Source of the DNA: Sipunculus nudus
Taxonomy: Eukaryota; Annelida; Sipuncula; Golfingiida; Sipunculidae
Length of the DNA: 64,000 nucleotides
Assembly (NCBI GenBank): GCA_026874595.1
Contig: CM049313.1
Span: 47,500,159-47,564,158 of the forward strand
Reading direction: 5' to 3'
Both the position numbers and the translations under genes were made by a program. Every line of letters begins with the position of its first letter. Position 1 is the first letter of the stretch. Below, piece after piece: positions 12,101-23,922 of this stretch. A model generated the notes under the pieces. That model was not told the DNA's origin. It searched no databases and saw only the letters and a list, made by a program, of their open reading frames with translations.

Positions 12101-13510
12101 CGTCTGTATGACACATTTTAAATATATAAGAGCTTGCATGACACATTTCAAATATATATATATATATATTAATTTATTACATTGACCATCCCCCCTTGCC
12201 AAAAAGTGGGGGGATATAAACCCCCCCATCCCCCCCTAAATTGATGTCCCGGCCTGTTGCATCGATCCGATGATCGATCTTCCAGTGCCATAATTGATTG
12301 TTAAGTTTTGTATGTAATTAAGGCTTTGTGGTGATGAAATGTGTGCTTTATATACATAGTGCAAACAAAAACCTAGAGAAAAGTGTAATTAAAAAAACTT
12401 AATTTCTAAGTTGCTACATCGACAATTAGACATGTAGGCTATAGAATTAATACATTGATACCCTGAATGATGACTTTCATATCAGTAAATAACGTTCATA
12501 ATTCTCTTTTAACCTGATTGAAGATATGGAGAACCATATATGAAATAATGATAATATCAACAATAAGAATAATCATAATGATAATCCATATATGTTACCA
12601 TGCAAATGATTGGCCCTCTTTCTATTTTCACAGTTTACACATACACACACATATATATTTAATATATCACAGGTAAAGATATTGATACAGAAATGTATGT
12701 ACATTCATATAATTGTAAACAGTTTATAGTGTTCCTGTATTGCCATAAGTTTGTATGTATATGAAATGTTCACAGGTGCAAGCTGTTTGATGCCAAAGAT
12801 ATGAAATATGACAACACAAACTGCTGATGGCCCACTGATTGTTTATCCAGATAGAGTCTCCTGATATGTTAATGTCCTCCGTTTTCCTAAACAGCAGCTG
12901 TCAACACTTTTGCTCGTCATATAGTTATTTAAGGCAGGAATAGCTGAGAAATATGATGAAACAGTGCAGTGTGTTTGTGGGAACTATAAATAAGCACTTT
13001 ACTCAAGTAAAATCTTAAATATGCCAAGTTACATAAGACAGATCATTCTGTGGTGCTATTTTGTTATGTAAATCTAGGCCTATTGTTGATATGATAGCAC
13101 ATGAGACAGTTTTATTAATTTGTGCTTTTGGGAGCCAGTACAAAAAGGCCAGGTCTTGTCCAATTCCAGCTAGACTTTCACCGAGTCTCACAATAATTAG
13201 AAGATACACAATGGAGAGATATGATTTATATTATTGAGTGTGTTCTATAATTAATAATTAGCTAATAATTATAATTAGCTATAGCAAGAGAGGCTGAAGA
13301 AGATGACTGTCTGATGAATGCAATCATTGTCACATGGAAGACCTCACTGTTTTTACTGTCCTAGCTTTGTATGGTTAGACCAGGGTACCATGGGGATGTA
13401 ATTTTATATTTGAAAGCAACATTATCTCCATACATAATAGTACTGGTACATAAAGGTTATGCATTGAAGATAAGCCTAGGAACATTTTTTACAAGTACTC
13501 AGGGTATAGG
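11928..13510. other. Putative intron start with simple repeats
   Basis: Contains an (AC)n run, an AT run and G/C-homopolymer-rich stretches (about 12043-12052 and 12190-12236). No exon was recognised. Sequence would be intronic if exons 11867 and 27749 belong together. Confidence 0.4.
12070..12099. repeat. (AC)n microsatellite
   Basis: About 15 AC dinucleotides directly after a GCGCGC stretch. A shorter AT run follows at 12151-12168. Confidence 0.9.
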
Positions 13511-13690
13511 TCGATTTCAGCCGCCAACGATATCGGCCGCCTGCCTCAAATTGACTATATCGGCCGCCAGTGCCCACAGGCAACCATCTCAGCTGCAACC
13601 CCCACGATGCCACTGCTTGGCCCTGACTCTTGCCAATCAACCATATCGGCCGCAGCTTGGGCAAAGGGACACCATTTCGGCCGCCGGTGT
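13511..13690. repeat. Periodic CGGCCG-containing repeat cluster
   Basis: Four perfect CGGCCG hexamers occur at 13534, 13561, 13647 and 13678, each preceded by T(A/T)T or TAT. Degenerate relatives CAGCCG (13518) and CAGCTG (13590) also occur. Most intervals fit multiples of about 28-30 bp, which suggests a decayed minisatellite. The GC content stands out sharply from its AT-rich surroundings. Frames on both strands cross it (for example 13371-13769 and 13476-13664), so a coding role is not ruled out, but nothing supports it. Confidence 0.55.
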
Positions 13691-13893
13691 ACTGTTACCC
13701 CTGGCTACCTCATTACTATCAGCTGTTCTTCTGAGCTACATAATTACAACATACACGGCTACATATTAATCATTAGAAGAAACAAGCACACTCATTTCAG
13801 TACACACATTCACACAAACACCTCAAACAAAAACATCTACACAAGCAACCTTAAACAGAAATGAATAAACAATTAAAACATTATATACCTTTT

Positions 13894-14074
13894 TAATACA
13901 CATTTTATTACATATATTATAATTGGATAAATCACATTATTCACATATGTTATGTTTTTATTTAATTCAAACTAAATCATCTTTTATTACACATTTTATT
14001 ACATATATGATAATTAAAGAAATCACATTATTCACATATGTTACGTTTTTTTTTAATTCAAACAAAATCTAAAT
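13894..14074. repeat. Tandem duplication of a ~91-bp AT-rich unit
   Basis: ACACATTTTATTACATATAT starts at 13898 and again at 13989. Both copies continue through AAATCACATTATTCACATAT to TTTAATTCAAAC. The two copies are closely similar. Confidence 0.75.
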
Positions 14075-14756
14075 ATACTGCAAGAAATCTAACATAAAAA
14101 TAACTCTAAGGACAGAGATTACAAAAGAAAACTTTCTATCCCCAATATATATAAAATTTTGTCTTAAACTATAAATTAAAACTATAAACATCTTGCTAAC
14201 AAAAAATGCAGTCCATGCATTGACCTCCATTAATTACTACTCACGCTACTCACCTACTACTCCAACTTTAACAGTCAAGCAAGTGCCATCTCTGAGAGAA
14301 CACAAAAGTAATGCATTTAAGATAAGCCATGGAACATTTTAATATGGAGGTTAATACATCAAACAAAATTTCATTAAATAAAATGTTTAAAGGTGCCTAT
14401 TCTTTTACTTAGATGTAAAATATTACCATGAAATATTGTGGTCTCTCCAGGAAATGTAATGGTATCTGACTTTTTTTTTTTAATTTATAAACCTTATATT
14501 TACACATATTTACAGAAGAATTCATCATGCACTGGGTTTGATGAGCAAATGAAAATAGTGTCCTGCAAAACTATCATAAATTAATGTGGCCACCAGTATA
14601 AATTTATATATTATTTGTCAATCGTCGGAAACATAACCTCCTTTGAAGTGTTCACACATGCACAGTGTCATTTTCGCAGCCACACAGCATTTTTATTGTA
14701 AGCATAAGCATTTGGATTTTATGTTTTTCCACACACCTGAACCAACACGATATATA

Positions 14757-15883
14757 TGTCACAGTGTAGATGGTAATCCAGTTGAGATGAGAATTAACTG
14801 GATAATTTCCAGTCTAGATAGGAATTCCCATCTCAATGGTTGAGATGGGAATTCCCATCTCAACTAGTTGAAATTTGAATATTCCAGTGTACACTGGTTC
14901 ACACAAGAACATCCTGAAGTCCAGTTCACTTTTGAACATCCTGAAATACACTTAATTAATATAGCATACCTGAATATTTTAGTTTAGATGTTACTGAGTG
15001 AAACAGTTTATTTTGAAATATCCTGAAATACACTTGCCTACTTCAGAATATCTTAACCTTACTTTTAAGATATATTTTATCCTATTAAATTTATATAGAG
15101 TGGACTCAAGAATATCAGAATATCTATTAATTTAGTGCCTGGGTGATAAGACAGGGATAATAGAGCTGCAAAATATTACAGATATTGAAATAAAAAAGTA
15201 CTGTGACTTTAGTCATCATCAAGTCAGGTCTTAAATGTATGAAAACAAAATTACACAAAAAAATCTTGCTTATTAAGATCTGGATACATACCAAGTTCAC
15301 ATTTCATCAACTGTGTTAAAATAAGAATATACTCATTCATAATTTGGGATAAAGCAATTAAAAATTTTTTTATTTATTCACTGCTGTAACATGTGTGAAA
15401 ACAACATAACATAAATAAATTTTGCTAATTAAGAATTAATTTAAGTTAAAATATTCTAAAGTGAACAGGTAATAATAGGAAAAAAATATAACTTAAAACT
15501 AAGGTGAAGACATTCTTAAGTGGACTAGTGTTTTTCAGGATATTCAACAAAAAACCGTTTCACTTAGTAACATCTGAAATATGTTCAGATATTTCAGATA
15601 TTCTAAAGTAAAAAGGTGTATTTCAGGATAACCCAAAATGAACTAGATGACTTCTGGAGATTTCAATGTGAACCAGTGTACATTGGAATATTCCAATGTC
15701 AACTAGTTGACATGGGAATTACAGTGACTGTTCCCATCGCAACCGTTGAGATGGGAATTCCAATCATAACTGGAAGTTATCCAGTCGAGATGGGAATTTC
15801 CCATCTCAACTAGTTGAAATGGGAATTCCAATCTCAACTAGTTGAGTTCAAAACTCTACTGAATTCCCATCTACACTGTGACA
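14757..15883. mobile_element. Foldback DNA transposon with long terminal inverted repeats
   Basis: Ends are TGTCACAGTGTAGATGG (left) and its inverse CCATCTACACTGTGACA (right), flanked on both sides by TATA, which is consistent with a TA or TATA target duplication. Inverted similarity continues inward for several hundred bases: GAGATGGGAATTCC blocks, then CCTGAAATACACTT against its inverse. The left arm contains a perfect 26-bp palindrome (14839-14864). The interior is AT-rich and non-coding, so this is a non-autonomous foldback/MITE-like element of about 1.13 kb. Superfamily is uncertain; TA insertion would fit Tc1/mariner-like. Confidence 0.7.
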
Positions 15884-16005
15884 TATACAACAGGTTACCA
15901 ATAAACATTGAACCAGTAAGTTTGGATGGCTTGACTTTGAAACCTTTGTATTCAGCTGAACTGAACTGATAGCAGATGATGATTATTAGTGGTAGTAATT
16001 GTAAA
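15884..16005. other. Short unassigned spacer
   Basis: AT-rich sequence between the foldback element and the start of the segmental duplication. Nothing recognised. Confidence 0.4.
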
Positions 16006-16250
16006 TTGTAAAATCGTATTCGATATTTGAAAGATAAAAAACTTCAAATGATCAATTATTAACAGATTATTTCATCAACCATCTATATGACAATGAAATA
16101 TGCTGTATTGAATAATACCTAAATATTGACCAAGTTTGCTGATAGCTCAGGGTTAAGGCCAGGTGGTTGACAATTATTCCTTGCACAAGTTTAATTTTTA
16201 ATACTGTTTGCTGTTTTGCCTCATCTCTGACAGAATAAGAATTTTTATGC
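16006..16250 (+). repeat. Segmental duplication I, copy 1, left part
   Basis: Matches 21634-21866 nearly base for base (for example ATATTTGAAAGATAAAAAAC, GCTGATAGCTCAGGG, TTGACAATTATTCCTTGCAC, TCATCTCTGACAGAATAA). Interrupted after 16250 by elements C1 and B2, then continues at 19168. Confidence 0.85.
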
Positions 16251-16256
16251 CCCCGC

Positions 16257-17422
16257 CACAAAGTGGCCGGGGCATATAGTTTTACCCATGTCCGTCATTC
16301 CGTCCTTCCGTCATTCCGAGATCAAACAGTTGTACGGACTTTTTTTCGCAATGCCTGCAGATATTGGCCTGATTTTTGGTGTGTGGGCAGATATAGACCA
16401 GTTACAGATCGAGTTCGCGTTTTGTCCCGGTTGACCTACTTTTGACCATTTTACGGCTCCTAAACTTAGAAAATTTCATGAAAAATAGAAATTTCATGAC
16501 AAATACACATGTACGGACTTTTTTTTGCAATGCCTGCAGATATTGGCCTGATTTTTGGTGTGTTGGCAGATATAGACCAGTTACAGAATGAGTTCACGTT
16601 TCGTCCCGGTTGACCTACTTTTGACCGTTTTATGGCTCCTAAACTTAGAAAATTTCATGAAAAATAGAAATTTCATGACAAATACACATGTACGGACTTT
16701 TTTTCGCAATGCCTGCAGATATTGGCCTGATTTTTGGTGTGTAGGCAGATAATGACCAGTTACAGATTGAGTTCGCGTTTTGTCCCAGTTGACCTACTTT
16801 TGACCATTTGACGGTGCTCTAACATAGAAAATTTCATAAAAAAGTGCACATGCCTACACTTTTTTTCGCAGTGCCTGCAGATACGGGCCTGATTTTTGGT
16901 GTGTAGGCAGATATTGACCAGTTACAGATCGAGTTCTTGTTTTGTCCCAGTTGACCTACTTTTGACCATTTGACTGCTCCTGAACATAGAAAGTTTCATG
17001 AAAAATAGAAATTTTCATAACAAATGCATATGTACTGACTTTTTTCCCTCAATGCCTGCAGATACCCCCCTGATTTTTTATGTGTGGCCAGATAATGACA
17101 GTTACAGATCAAGTTCGCGTTTTGTCCCGGTTGACCTATTTTTCATTGTTTTACGGCTCCTAAACTTAGAAAATTTCATGAAAGACGGAAATTTTATGGA
17201 AAATGCACATGTATGGACTTTTTTTCACAATGCCTGCATATACTGGCATGATTTTTGGTGTGTTGCTTGATAATGACCCGTTACAGATCGAGTTTGCAAT
17301 TTGCCCTTGTTGACCTACTTTTGACCATACGACACCTCCTGAACTTAAAAAATTTTTAAAATTTTACAAATGTTTCTAATTTGCCCCAGGCGGGGGCATT
17401 CGTGTCGTTCCGACACATCTAG
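16257..17422 (+). mobile_element. Family C Helentron-like element, complete (C1)
   Basis: Begins after a T-run with the hairpin ATGCCCCCGCC...GGCCGGGGCAT, then a GTCCGTCATTCCGTC run. About six tandem units of about 179 bp follow (GTACGGAC or variants at 16332, 16511, 16690, ~16852, 17032, 17211). It closes with inverted motif GGCGGGGGCA, the hairpin GTGTCGTTCCGACAC (17402-17416) and AT-CTAG|TTT. The duplicated copy at 21624-22546 lacks this element, which defines it as an insertion. No coding potential. Confidence 0.85.
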
Positions 17423-17430
17423 TTTGTAAT

Positions 17431-19167
17431 TGTATCCGCCAAAACAGAGTTTGCGGATACTTAGGTTTCAGGTGCACGCCGCTGCGGCCGCGGCGTAGGT
17501 GTCCGGAGAACTCCTCCGTAACCGCTGGGCAGAATTTAACGAAACCCGGGATTATGTTCAGGTCACATGTGAACTGCTGCGCCCCGATTTTGTTTTGACC
17601 TCTGACCTTTTCTCTGTGCTCGGCGTCCGTTTGTGCGTCTGTTTACACACATAAACCTACATATCTCGGGAACCGTTTGACCGATCAGGAAAATTTTTTT
17701 GCACAAATGTAGCCCTTTGAGAGCTTTATAACATACACAAAAAATGGTGGCGCCACCTGCAACCATGTTTGCACAGTGTCCATCTGTTCGTCTGCTTTGG
17801 GTTAAAATCACTCATATCTCTGCAGTGACTTGACTAATTCACCTGAAATTCGGCATGCATATACATCCTGAATAGTTTTTCTGATATTATGACAGGTGGC
17901 GCCACCTACATCCACGTTTACACTGCAGACATCCAAGCTCATATATCGGGAACCGTTTGACCGATCAGGAAAATTTTTTTGCACAAATGTAGCCCTTGGA
18001 GAGCATTATATCATACACAAAAAATTGGTGGCGCCACCTGCAACCATGTTTGCACAGTGTCCATCTGTTTGTCTGCCTTGGGTAAAAATCACTCATATTT
18101 CTGCAGTGACTTGACTAATTCACCTGAAATAGGGCATGCGTATTCATCCTGGATAGCTTTTCTGATATTATGACAGGTGGCGCCACCTACATCAACGTTT
18201 ACGCTGCAGACATTCAAGCTCATATCTCGGGAACTGTTTGACCTATTGGGCCAAAATTTTGCATGTGTATAGATATCACATAGCTCTTTATCATACGCAA
18301 AACTGGTGGCGCCACCTGCAGCCATTTTTGCACAGCTCCTGTCTGTTTGTCTGCCATGGGATAAAATCACTCATATCTCGGCAGTGGTTTGACTGATTCA
18401 CCTAAAATTCGGCATGCGTATACATCCTGGATAGCTTTTCTGATTTTATGACAGGTGGCGCCACCTACATTCACGTTTATGCTGCAGACATCCAAGCTCA
18501 TATCTCAGTACCGTTTTACCGATTGGGACAAAATTTTGCATGTGTATAGATCTCTCATAGCTCTTTATCATACGCAAAACTGGTGGTGCCACCTGCAGCC
18601 ATTTTTGCACAGCTCCTGTCTGTTTGTCTGCCATGGGATTAAATCACTCATATCTCGGCAGTGGTTTGACATATCTGGCTAAAATTTTGCAGGTTTATAC
18701 ATCCCCGACAGCTCTCTTGATTTTATGACAGGTGGCGCCACCTGAATTCTAGTTTATGCAGCAGACATCCAAGCTCATATCTTGGGAACCGTTTGACTGA
18801 TTGGGCCAAAATTTTGCATGTGTATAGTTCTCACATAGCTCTTTATCATACGCAAAACTGGTGGCGTCACCTGCAACCATTTTTGCTCAGCGTCCATCTG
18901 TTTGTCTGCCACTGGCTAAAATCACTCATATACATGTAGTGGTTTGACTTATCTGCCTTAAATTTTGCATATGTATACAACTTGGACGGCTTTCTGGATT
19001 TTGTGGTAGGGGGGCAACCAACATACACAATTTGGCTGCAGACATCCATGCTAATATGCAACACTTCACTCTATTTCCCCTTGCCACCCAATCCATGCCT
19101 TACTTCACCCGTTCCACTCTGATTTAGGCGGATACACGTAGTCACTTGTCGACTACCCATATTCTAG
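17431..19167 (+). mobile_element. Family B Helentron-like element, complete (B2)
   Basis: 5' hairpin GTATCCGCC...GCGGATAC, a DR1-like site in reverse (17596-17608) and palindromes GGTGGCGCCACC at 17746, 17895, 18027, 18176, 18305, 18454, 18582 (variant), 18731 and 18860 (variant). Intervals alternate between 149 bp and 128-132 bp. The 3' end has the inverted motif GGCGGATAC, hairpin GTAGTC...GACTAC, then CTAG|TTT. Only 8 bp (TTTGTAAT) separate it from C1. It is absent from the duplicated copy near 21870. Non-autonomous. Confidence 0.85.
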
Positions 19168-19772
19168 TTTACATTAACTGTTTGTATCTCTCTCTTGTGT
19201 CTCTCTCTCTCTCTCTCTCCCTTATGATCTACTGCTTGTAATGTATGTTTCTTTGTAATATTTATATATATATGTAAAAAAATGAGCAAACACCATGCTT
19301 ACCTGCAGAGCAGATATCTATCTGGTGATAGATGATAGCTGATCAGTGAAATGATTACCAGTATAGCATGCATCTGCAGAACAAAGTGATTAAATAAATG
19401 GTTTTGTAGCAGCAATCAGTATATTAATAAATGTTTTATATGTTACTTCAGAATATTAATGGTTAGTATAGCTGCACTAAATAAATTGATACTAGGTCTT
19501 GTGAAGATATATTTTTTTCTTGTTTGATATGGAACTGGGTCATGCAGCAGTTAGTCTTGTAGGATCTGAGGTAAGAGTTTTATTGAGTACCACTGACCCA
19601 TTTTGAGGATGACTCTATGATAGTAAATGCCTGTATTGCATGACCCAGCCCTGCAGTGCAAAATTCACAATCACAATGCCTTGCAAATGTACATGTATGT
19701 TATCACTACTAACAGTTTCTGTTTCCTTCCAAACAAAGGCTATACATAGAACTAAATATCTTTGATAATCAT
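19168..19772 (+). repeat. Segmental duplication I, copy 1, right part
   Basis: Collinear with about 21876-22546, including GTAAAAAAATGAGCAAACAC, TATCAGTGAAATGATTACC-type blocks and TGCATGACCCAGCCCTGCAG. A CT microsatellite (19191-19220) is expanded relative to copy 2. Similarity ends after ATATCTTTGATAATCA. Confidence 0.85.
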
Positions 19773-20169
19773 ACTTGTTCTGGTGATAGTGTGACATGGT
19801 TATTAGTATTGCCAAGTGTTAATGTAGGTATCACTTCATAATAGATGTATTGTACCAGCTGAATTTACCTGTGTGCCTTTCCTATTGTAAATTATAATTC
19901 AGCATTGGGTTTGGAATTATTACCTCTTCATGTGCCATGATTAACATTTTGCTGGTGTTTATTAGGTCCTCTGGGGTCTCATGAATATGTAGGAGCTGTG
20001 AATTGGATTGCATGGAATACCTGATGGTGGTCACTGGGCAACATACTCATTAAGTATTGATGAATAAGAAAACAGACTTCAGTCATTTTATGGGGACATG
20101 CAGTATGGTGTATAGACAATTGTAGTTAATAAGGTAGCTTTAATTTGTATATTTTTGCTGTAATTAATT
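19773..20169. other. Unassigned spacer between duplication copies
   Basis: Unique AT-rich sequence; no gene or repeat end was seen. Confidence 0.4.
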
Positions 20170-21623
20170 GTATCCGCCAAAACGAAGTTTTGCGGATACT
20201 ATGTTTTTGACCGGGTTCCGCCGCCGCCACCGCCCCTGCTGTGTTCGTTTCCAGAGAACTCCTCTGAGACTACTGGATGGATTTTTCAGAAATTTACACA
20301 AATGATTGGGTCACATGTGAACTGGTGCCTAACCAAGTGGCCTTGACCTCTGACCTTTCCTTTCTGCCCAGCGTACGTTTGTGCATCTGTTTCCATACAT
20401 AAACCCACTTATCTCGGGAACCGTTTGACCGTTCAGGAAAATTTTTTTACACAAATGTAGCCCTATGATAGCTTTATAACATACTAAAAAAAGGTGGCGC
20501 CACCTGCAACCATGTTTGCACAGTCCATCTGTTCATCTGCCTTGGGTTAAAATCATTCATATCTCTGCAATGGTTTGACTAATTCACCTAAAATTGGGCA
20601 TGCTTATACATCCTAGATAGCTTTCTTGATTTTATGACAGGTGGCGCCACCTACATTCACGTTAACGCTTCAGACATCTAAGCTCATATCTCGGGAACCG
20701 TTTGACCAATCAGGAAAAAAAATTTACACAAATGTAGCCCTTGGATAGCTTTATAACATACAAAAAAATGGTGGTGCCACCTGCAGCCATGTTTGCACAG
20801 TGTCCATCTGTTTGTCTGCCTTGGGTTAAAATCACTCATATCTCTGCAGTGACTTGACTAATTCACCTGAAATTCGGGATGCGTATACATCCTGGATAGC
20901 TTTTCTGATATTATGACAAGTGGCGCCACCTACATCCACGTTTACGCTGCAGACATCCAAGCTCATATCTCGGGAACCGTTTGACCGATTGGGCCAAAAT
21001 TTTGCATGTGTATAGATATCACATAGCTCTTTATCATACGCAAAACTGGTTGCGCCACCTGCAGCCATTTTTGCACAGCGTCCACCTGTTTGTCTGCTTT
21101 GGGTTAAAATCTCTCATATCTCTGCAGTGGTTTGACCAAATTACCTGTAATTCGGCATGCGTATACATCCTGGATAGCTTTCTTGATTTTATGACAGGTG
21201 GTGCCATCTACATTCACGTTCAAGCTGCAGACATTAATTCTTATGTCTCCGAAACCGTTTGACCAATCAGGAAAAAAATAATACACAAATGTAGCCCTTG
21301 GATAGCTTTATAATGTACACAAAAATGGTGGCGCCATCTGCAGCCATTTTTGCACAGCGTCCATCTGTTTGTCTGCTGTGGGATAAAATCACTCATATCT
21401 CTGTAGTAGTTTGACTTTTCCACATGAAATTTTGCATGTGTATACATCTTGGATAGTTTCTCGTTCAAATTACAGTAGGCACCACCTACAATCATGTTTA
21501 TGTGGCAGAGATCCATTCTAATATGTAACACATGTAACTCTATATCCCCTTGCCACTCAATCCATGCCTCACTTCACCCATCCTTCTCTGATTTTGGCGG
21601 ATACATGACTACCCGTATTCTAG
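20170..21623 (+). mobile_element. Family B Helentron-like element, complete (B3)
   Basis: 5' hairpin GTATCCGCC...TGCGGATAC at 20170, then a GC-rich block and a reverse DR1-like site (20344-20356). The GGTGGCGCCACC array includes several one-base variants of the palindrome. Ends GGCGGATAC, a shortened terminal stem and CTAG (21620-21623) followed by TT. It sits exactly at the left border of duplication I copy 2, where flanking T|T is retained. Confidence 0.85.
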
Positions 21624-21941
21624 TTGTTTGTAAAATCATATTCAATATTTGAAAGATAAAAAACTACAATTGATCAATTATTAAAAGATTATTTCATCTA
21701 CCATCTATATGACAATGAAATATGCTGTATAGAATTATACCTAAAATATTGACCAAGTATGCTGATAGCTCAGGGTAAAGGACTGATTGTTGACAATTAT
21801 TCCTTGCACAAGTTAAATTTTTAATGCTGTTTGCTTTTTTGCCTCATCTCTGACAGAATAAACATATTTTATAATTTATATTAACTGTGTGTGTTTCTCT
21901 CTCTCTTCTGATCTACTGCTTGTGATATATGTTATTTTGTA

Positions 21942-22021
<80 letters not shown>

Positions 22022-22546
22022 AAAAAAATGAGCAAACACCATGTTTACCTGCAGAGCACATATCTATTTGGTGAAAGATGATAGCTTATCAGTGAAATGA
22101 TTACCAGTATAGCATGCATCTTCAGAACAAGGTGATAAAATAAATGCCTGTGTAGTAGCAATCAGTATATTAATAAATGTTTTATATGTAACTTAAGAAT
22201 ATTAATGGTTAGTATAGCTGCACTAAATAAATTGATACTAGGTCTTGTGAAGATATATTTTTCTTCTTGTTTGATATGGAACTGGGTCATGCAGCAGTTA
22301 GTCTTGTAGGATCAGAGGTAAGAGTTTTATTGAGTACCATTGACCCATTTTGAGGATGACTCTATGATAGTAAATGCCTGTATTGCATGACCCAGCCCTG
22401 CAGTGCAAAATTCACAATCACAATGCCTTGCAAATGTACAGGTATGTTATCACTACTAACAGTTTCTGTTTCCTTCCAAACAAAGGCTATACATAGAACC
22501 TATGGGAGATCATGTATTTCATAGTACTTCATATCTTTGATAATCA
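21624..22546 (+). repeat. Segmental duplication I, copy 2 (empty-site copy)
   Basis: Contains the block that in copy 1 is split by C1 and B2. Here the junction reads straight through an AT-rich segment (CATATTTTATAATTTATATT). Differences from copy 1 are small substitutions, an expanded (AT)n/(GT)n tract and a ~30-bp insertion near 22500. Confidence 0.85.
21940..22020. repeat. Compound (AT)n-(GT)n microsatellite
   Basis: A long AT run interrupted by TGTA and AAA, followed by about seven GT units. The equivalent site in copy 1 (about 19262-19272) is much shorter. Confidence 0.9.
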
Positions 22547-22689
22547 ACAAAAAATGTTTGCATCCTCATGAAGTATTACAGTGTGGTTCTCGAAAAACCA
22601 TATCATGCCACTCTGACAGGTCAATAGACTCTCCTATTTTGGATTGGCAAAACTCTGCTAGGCAAAGATGTCATATTGTCTGGTTTACA

Positions 22690-23060
22690 TTTGAAGCAGC
22701 CTATACTGATATCTGATATCTATTAACTAAAATATTTCCCTGGACCTTCTATAAAAACAGGCCAGAAACACCACACACAGGCTTTATGTGGGCATTTTGT
22801 TAATATATCCTATTGTTTATAATATATAGGGGGGGGGGGGGGGGCTGCCAAAATAACCAAAACACATAAAAAAGGACACCTGGTGGCAGTCAGTTGAACA
22901 AGAGTTTTGCAGAAGGCCTTTTAAAATTCTTCATGTCCAATCTGCAATTACGTACTCCGGTTACAGAAAAATCTGGAACATTAATTGGAGGTTCATGCAG
23001 TGACTGCTCTGGAAATGTTGAGCCATTTATAATTATAACCTTAATGGCCACAGAAAGACC
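22690..23060 (+). repeat. Dispersed repeat K, copy 1
   Basis: Shares ordered blocks with 53177-53480: CCTAT.CT.ATATCTGA.AT, a GGCCAGAAA...CACACACAGGC segment, CAAAATAA.CCAAA, GGACA(C/T)C and TTTTGCAGA.GGC. Contains G16 at 22829-22844. Ends and class are unknown; could be an old SINE or MITE. Confidence 0.5.
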
Positions 23061-23922
23061 AGATAATTGAACTGAGCATGCAGCAGCAGCATCTATCTTA
23101 TTTTATGATCACAAGTCTGATTAGAACAAATATTTAATAGCCTTAATGGCTTGCCTTCTTTCAAGCTTGAGACTTTTATGCATTACTGGGACTTAATCAC
23201 AGGAATTTGCCATTATTTGGTAATTTAATTTTTTTATTACAAAAGAGATGTGTTTGGACCATATTGTTGCAGTCAAAGGGTCTTAATCAGCTTATCAACT
23301 TCTTTATATATATCATTAAATGTTCATTCTCTAAGCATGAGCTTTTTTCTTTTAGAAAATTTATTTTTCCAAAACTTTTGCAGTTAACAAATATTGTTTA
23401 AAAACACCTAACTAATATGAGAGAAAGCATTTATTTCAAAACAGCCTCAGTCTATATTTCATTTTACCGTGGGTAATGATGTCACAGCATGTGAAAATAA
23501 ACTCTAATTCCAAATGTGGTTGCTAGAAAAGTAAGAGCTTTTGTTTCCCTCCATTTTATACAAGTGATTAAGCCCCATTTTGCCAGTTATTCATCTGTGT
23601 CAGTCTTTCATCATATTTTTAAAAAATATGGAATGTTTTCAGTCATATCGTCTTTGTCATCATTGTCTGTTGGATTTCTTGTGGTTGGGATAACCTTCAA
23701 TTGCTGCATATTTTTCCTGAAATTTTAAACATTGTTTCTACCAAAATCTATGATGACTCTGCAAACTGGTGACATTTATCTTGATTTACAAGTCAAACCA
23801 GCCAAAGTGTGAAATTTTTGTGTAGTCCATAAGTTTGAAGTATATTTTTTTCAGTAAATTTGAAAGAAGATGTTTCAACCAAGTGATACGATGTGGGGTG
23901 GGGAGATGGGGTTGTCCCCACC
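23061..23922. other. Unassigned AT-rich DNA
   Basis: Frames at 23207-23401 and 23516-23728 are short and hydrophobic by composition. No repeat boundary or exon was recognised. Confidence 0.4.

Noticed and set aside
13371-13769. 132-codon frame, the longest in the window.
   Set aside because: It runs through the CGGCCG minisatellite, has an overlapping frame on the other strand, and shows only repeat-derived TISAA-type peptides.
17979-18634. Repeated reading frames of about 60-93 codons in family B copies with recurring VGGATCH-like and GGATSFAY-like peptides (also at 5777, 6083, 20832, 30836 and 40099).
   Set aside because: They arise because GGTGGCGCCACC reads open in several frames. Unit lengths of 277-281 bp do not keep a single frame, frames occur on both strands, and they end in different places in each copy.
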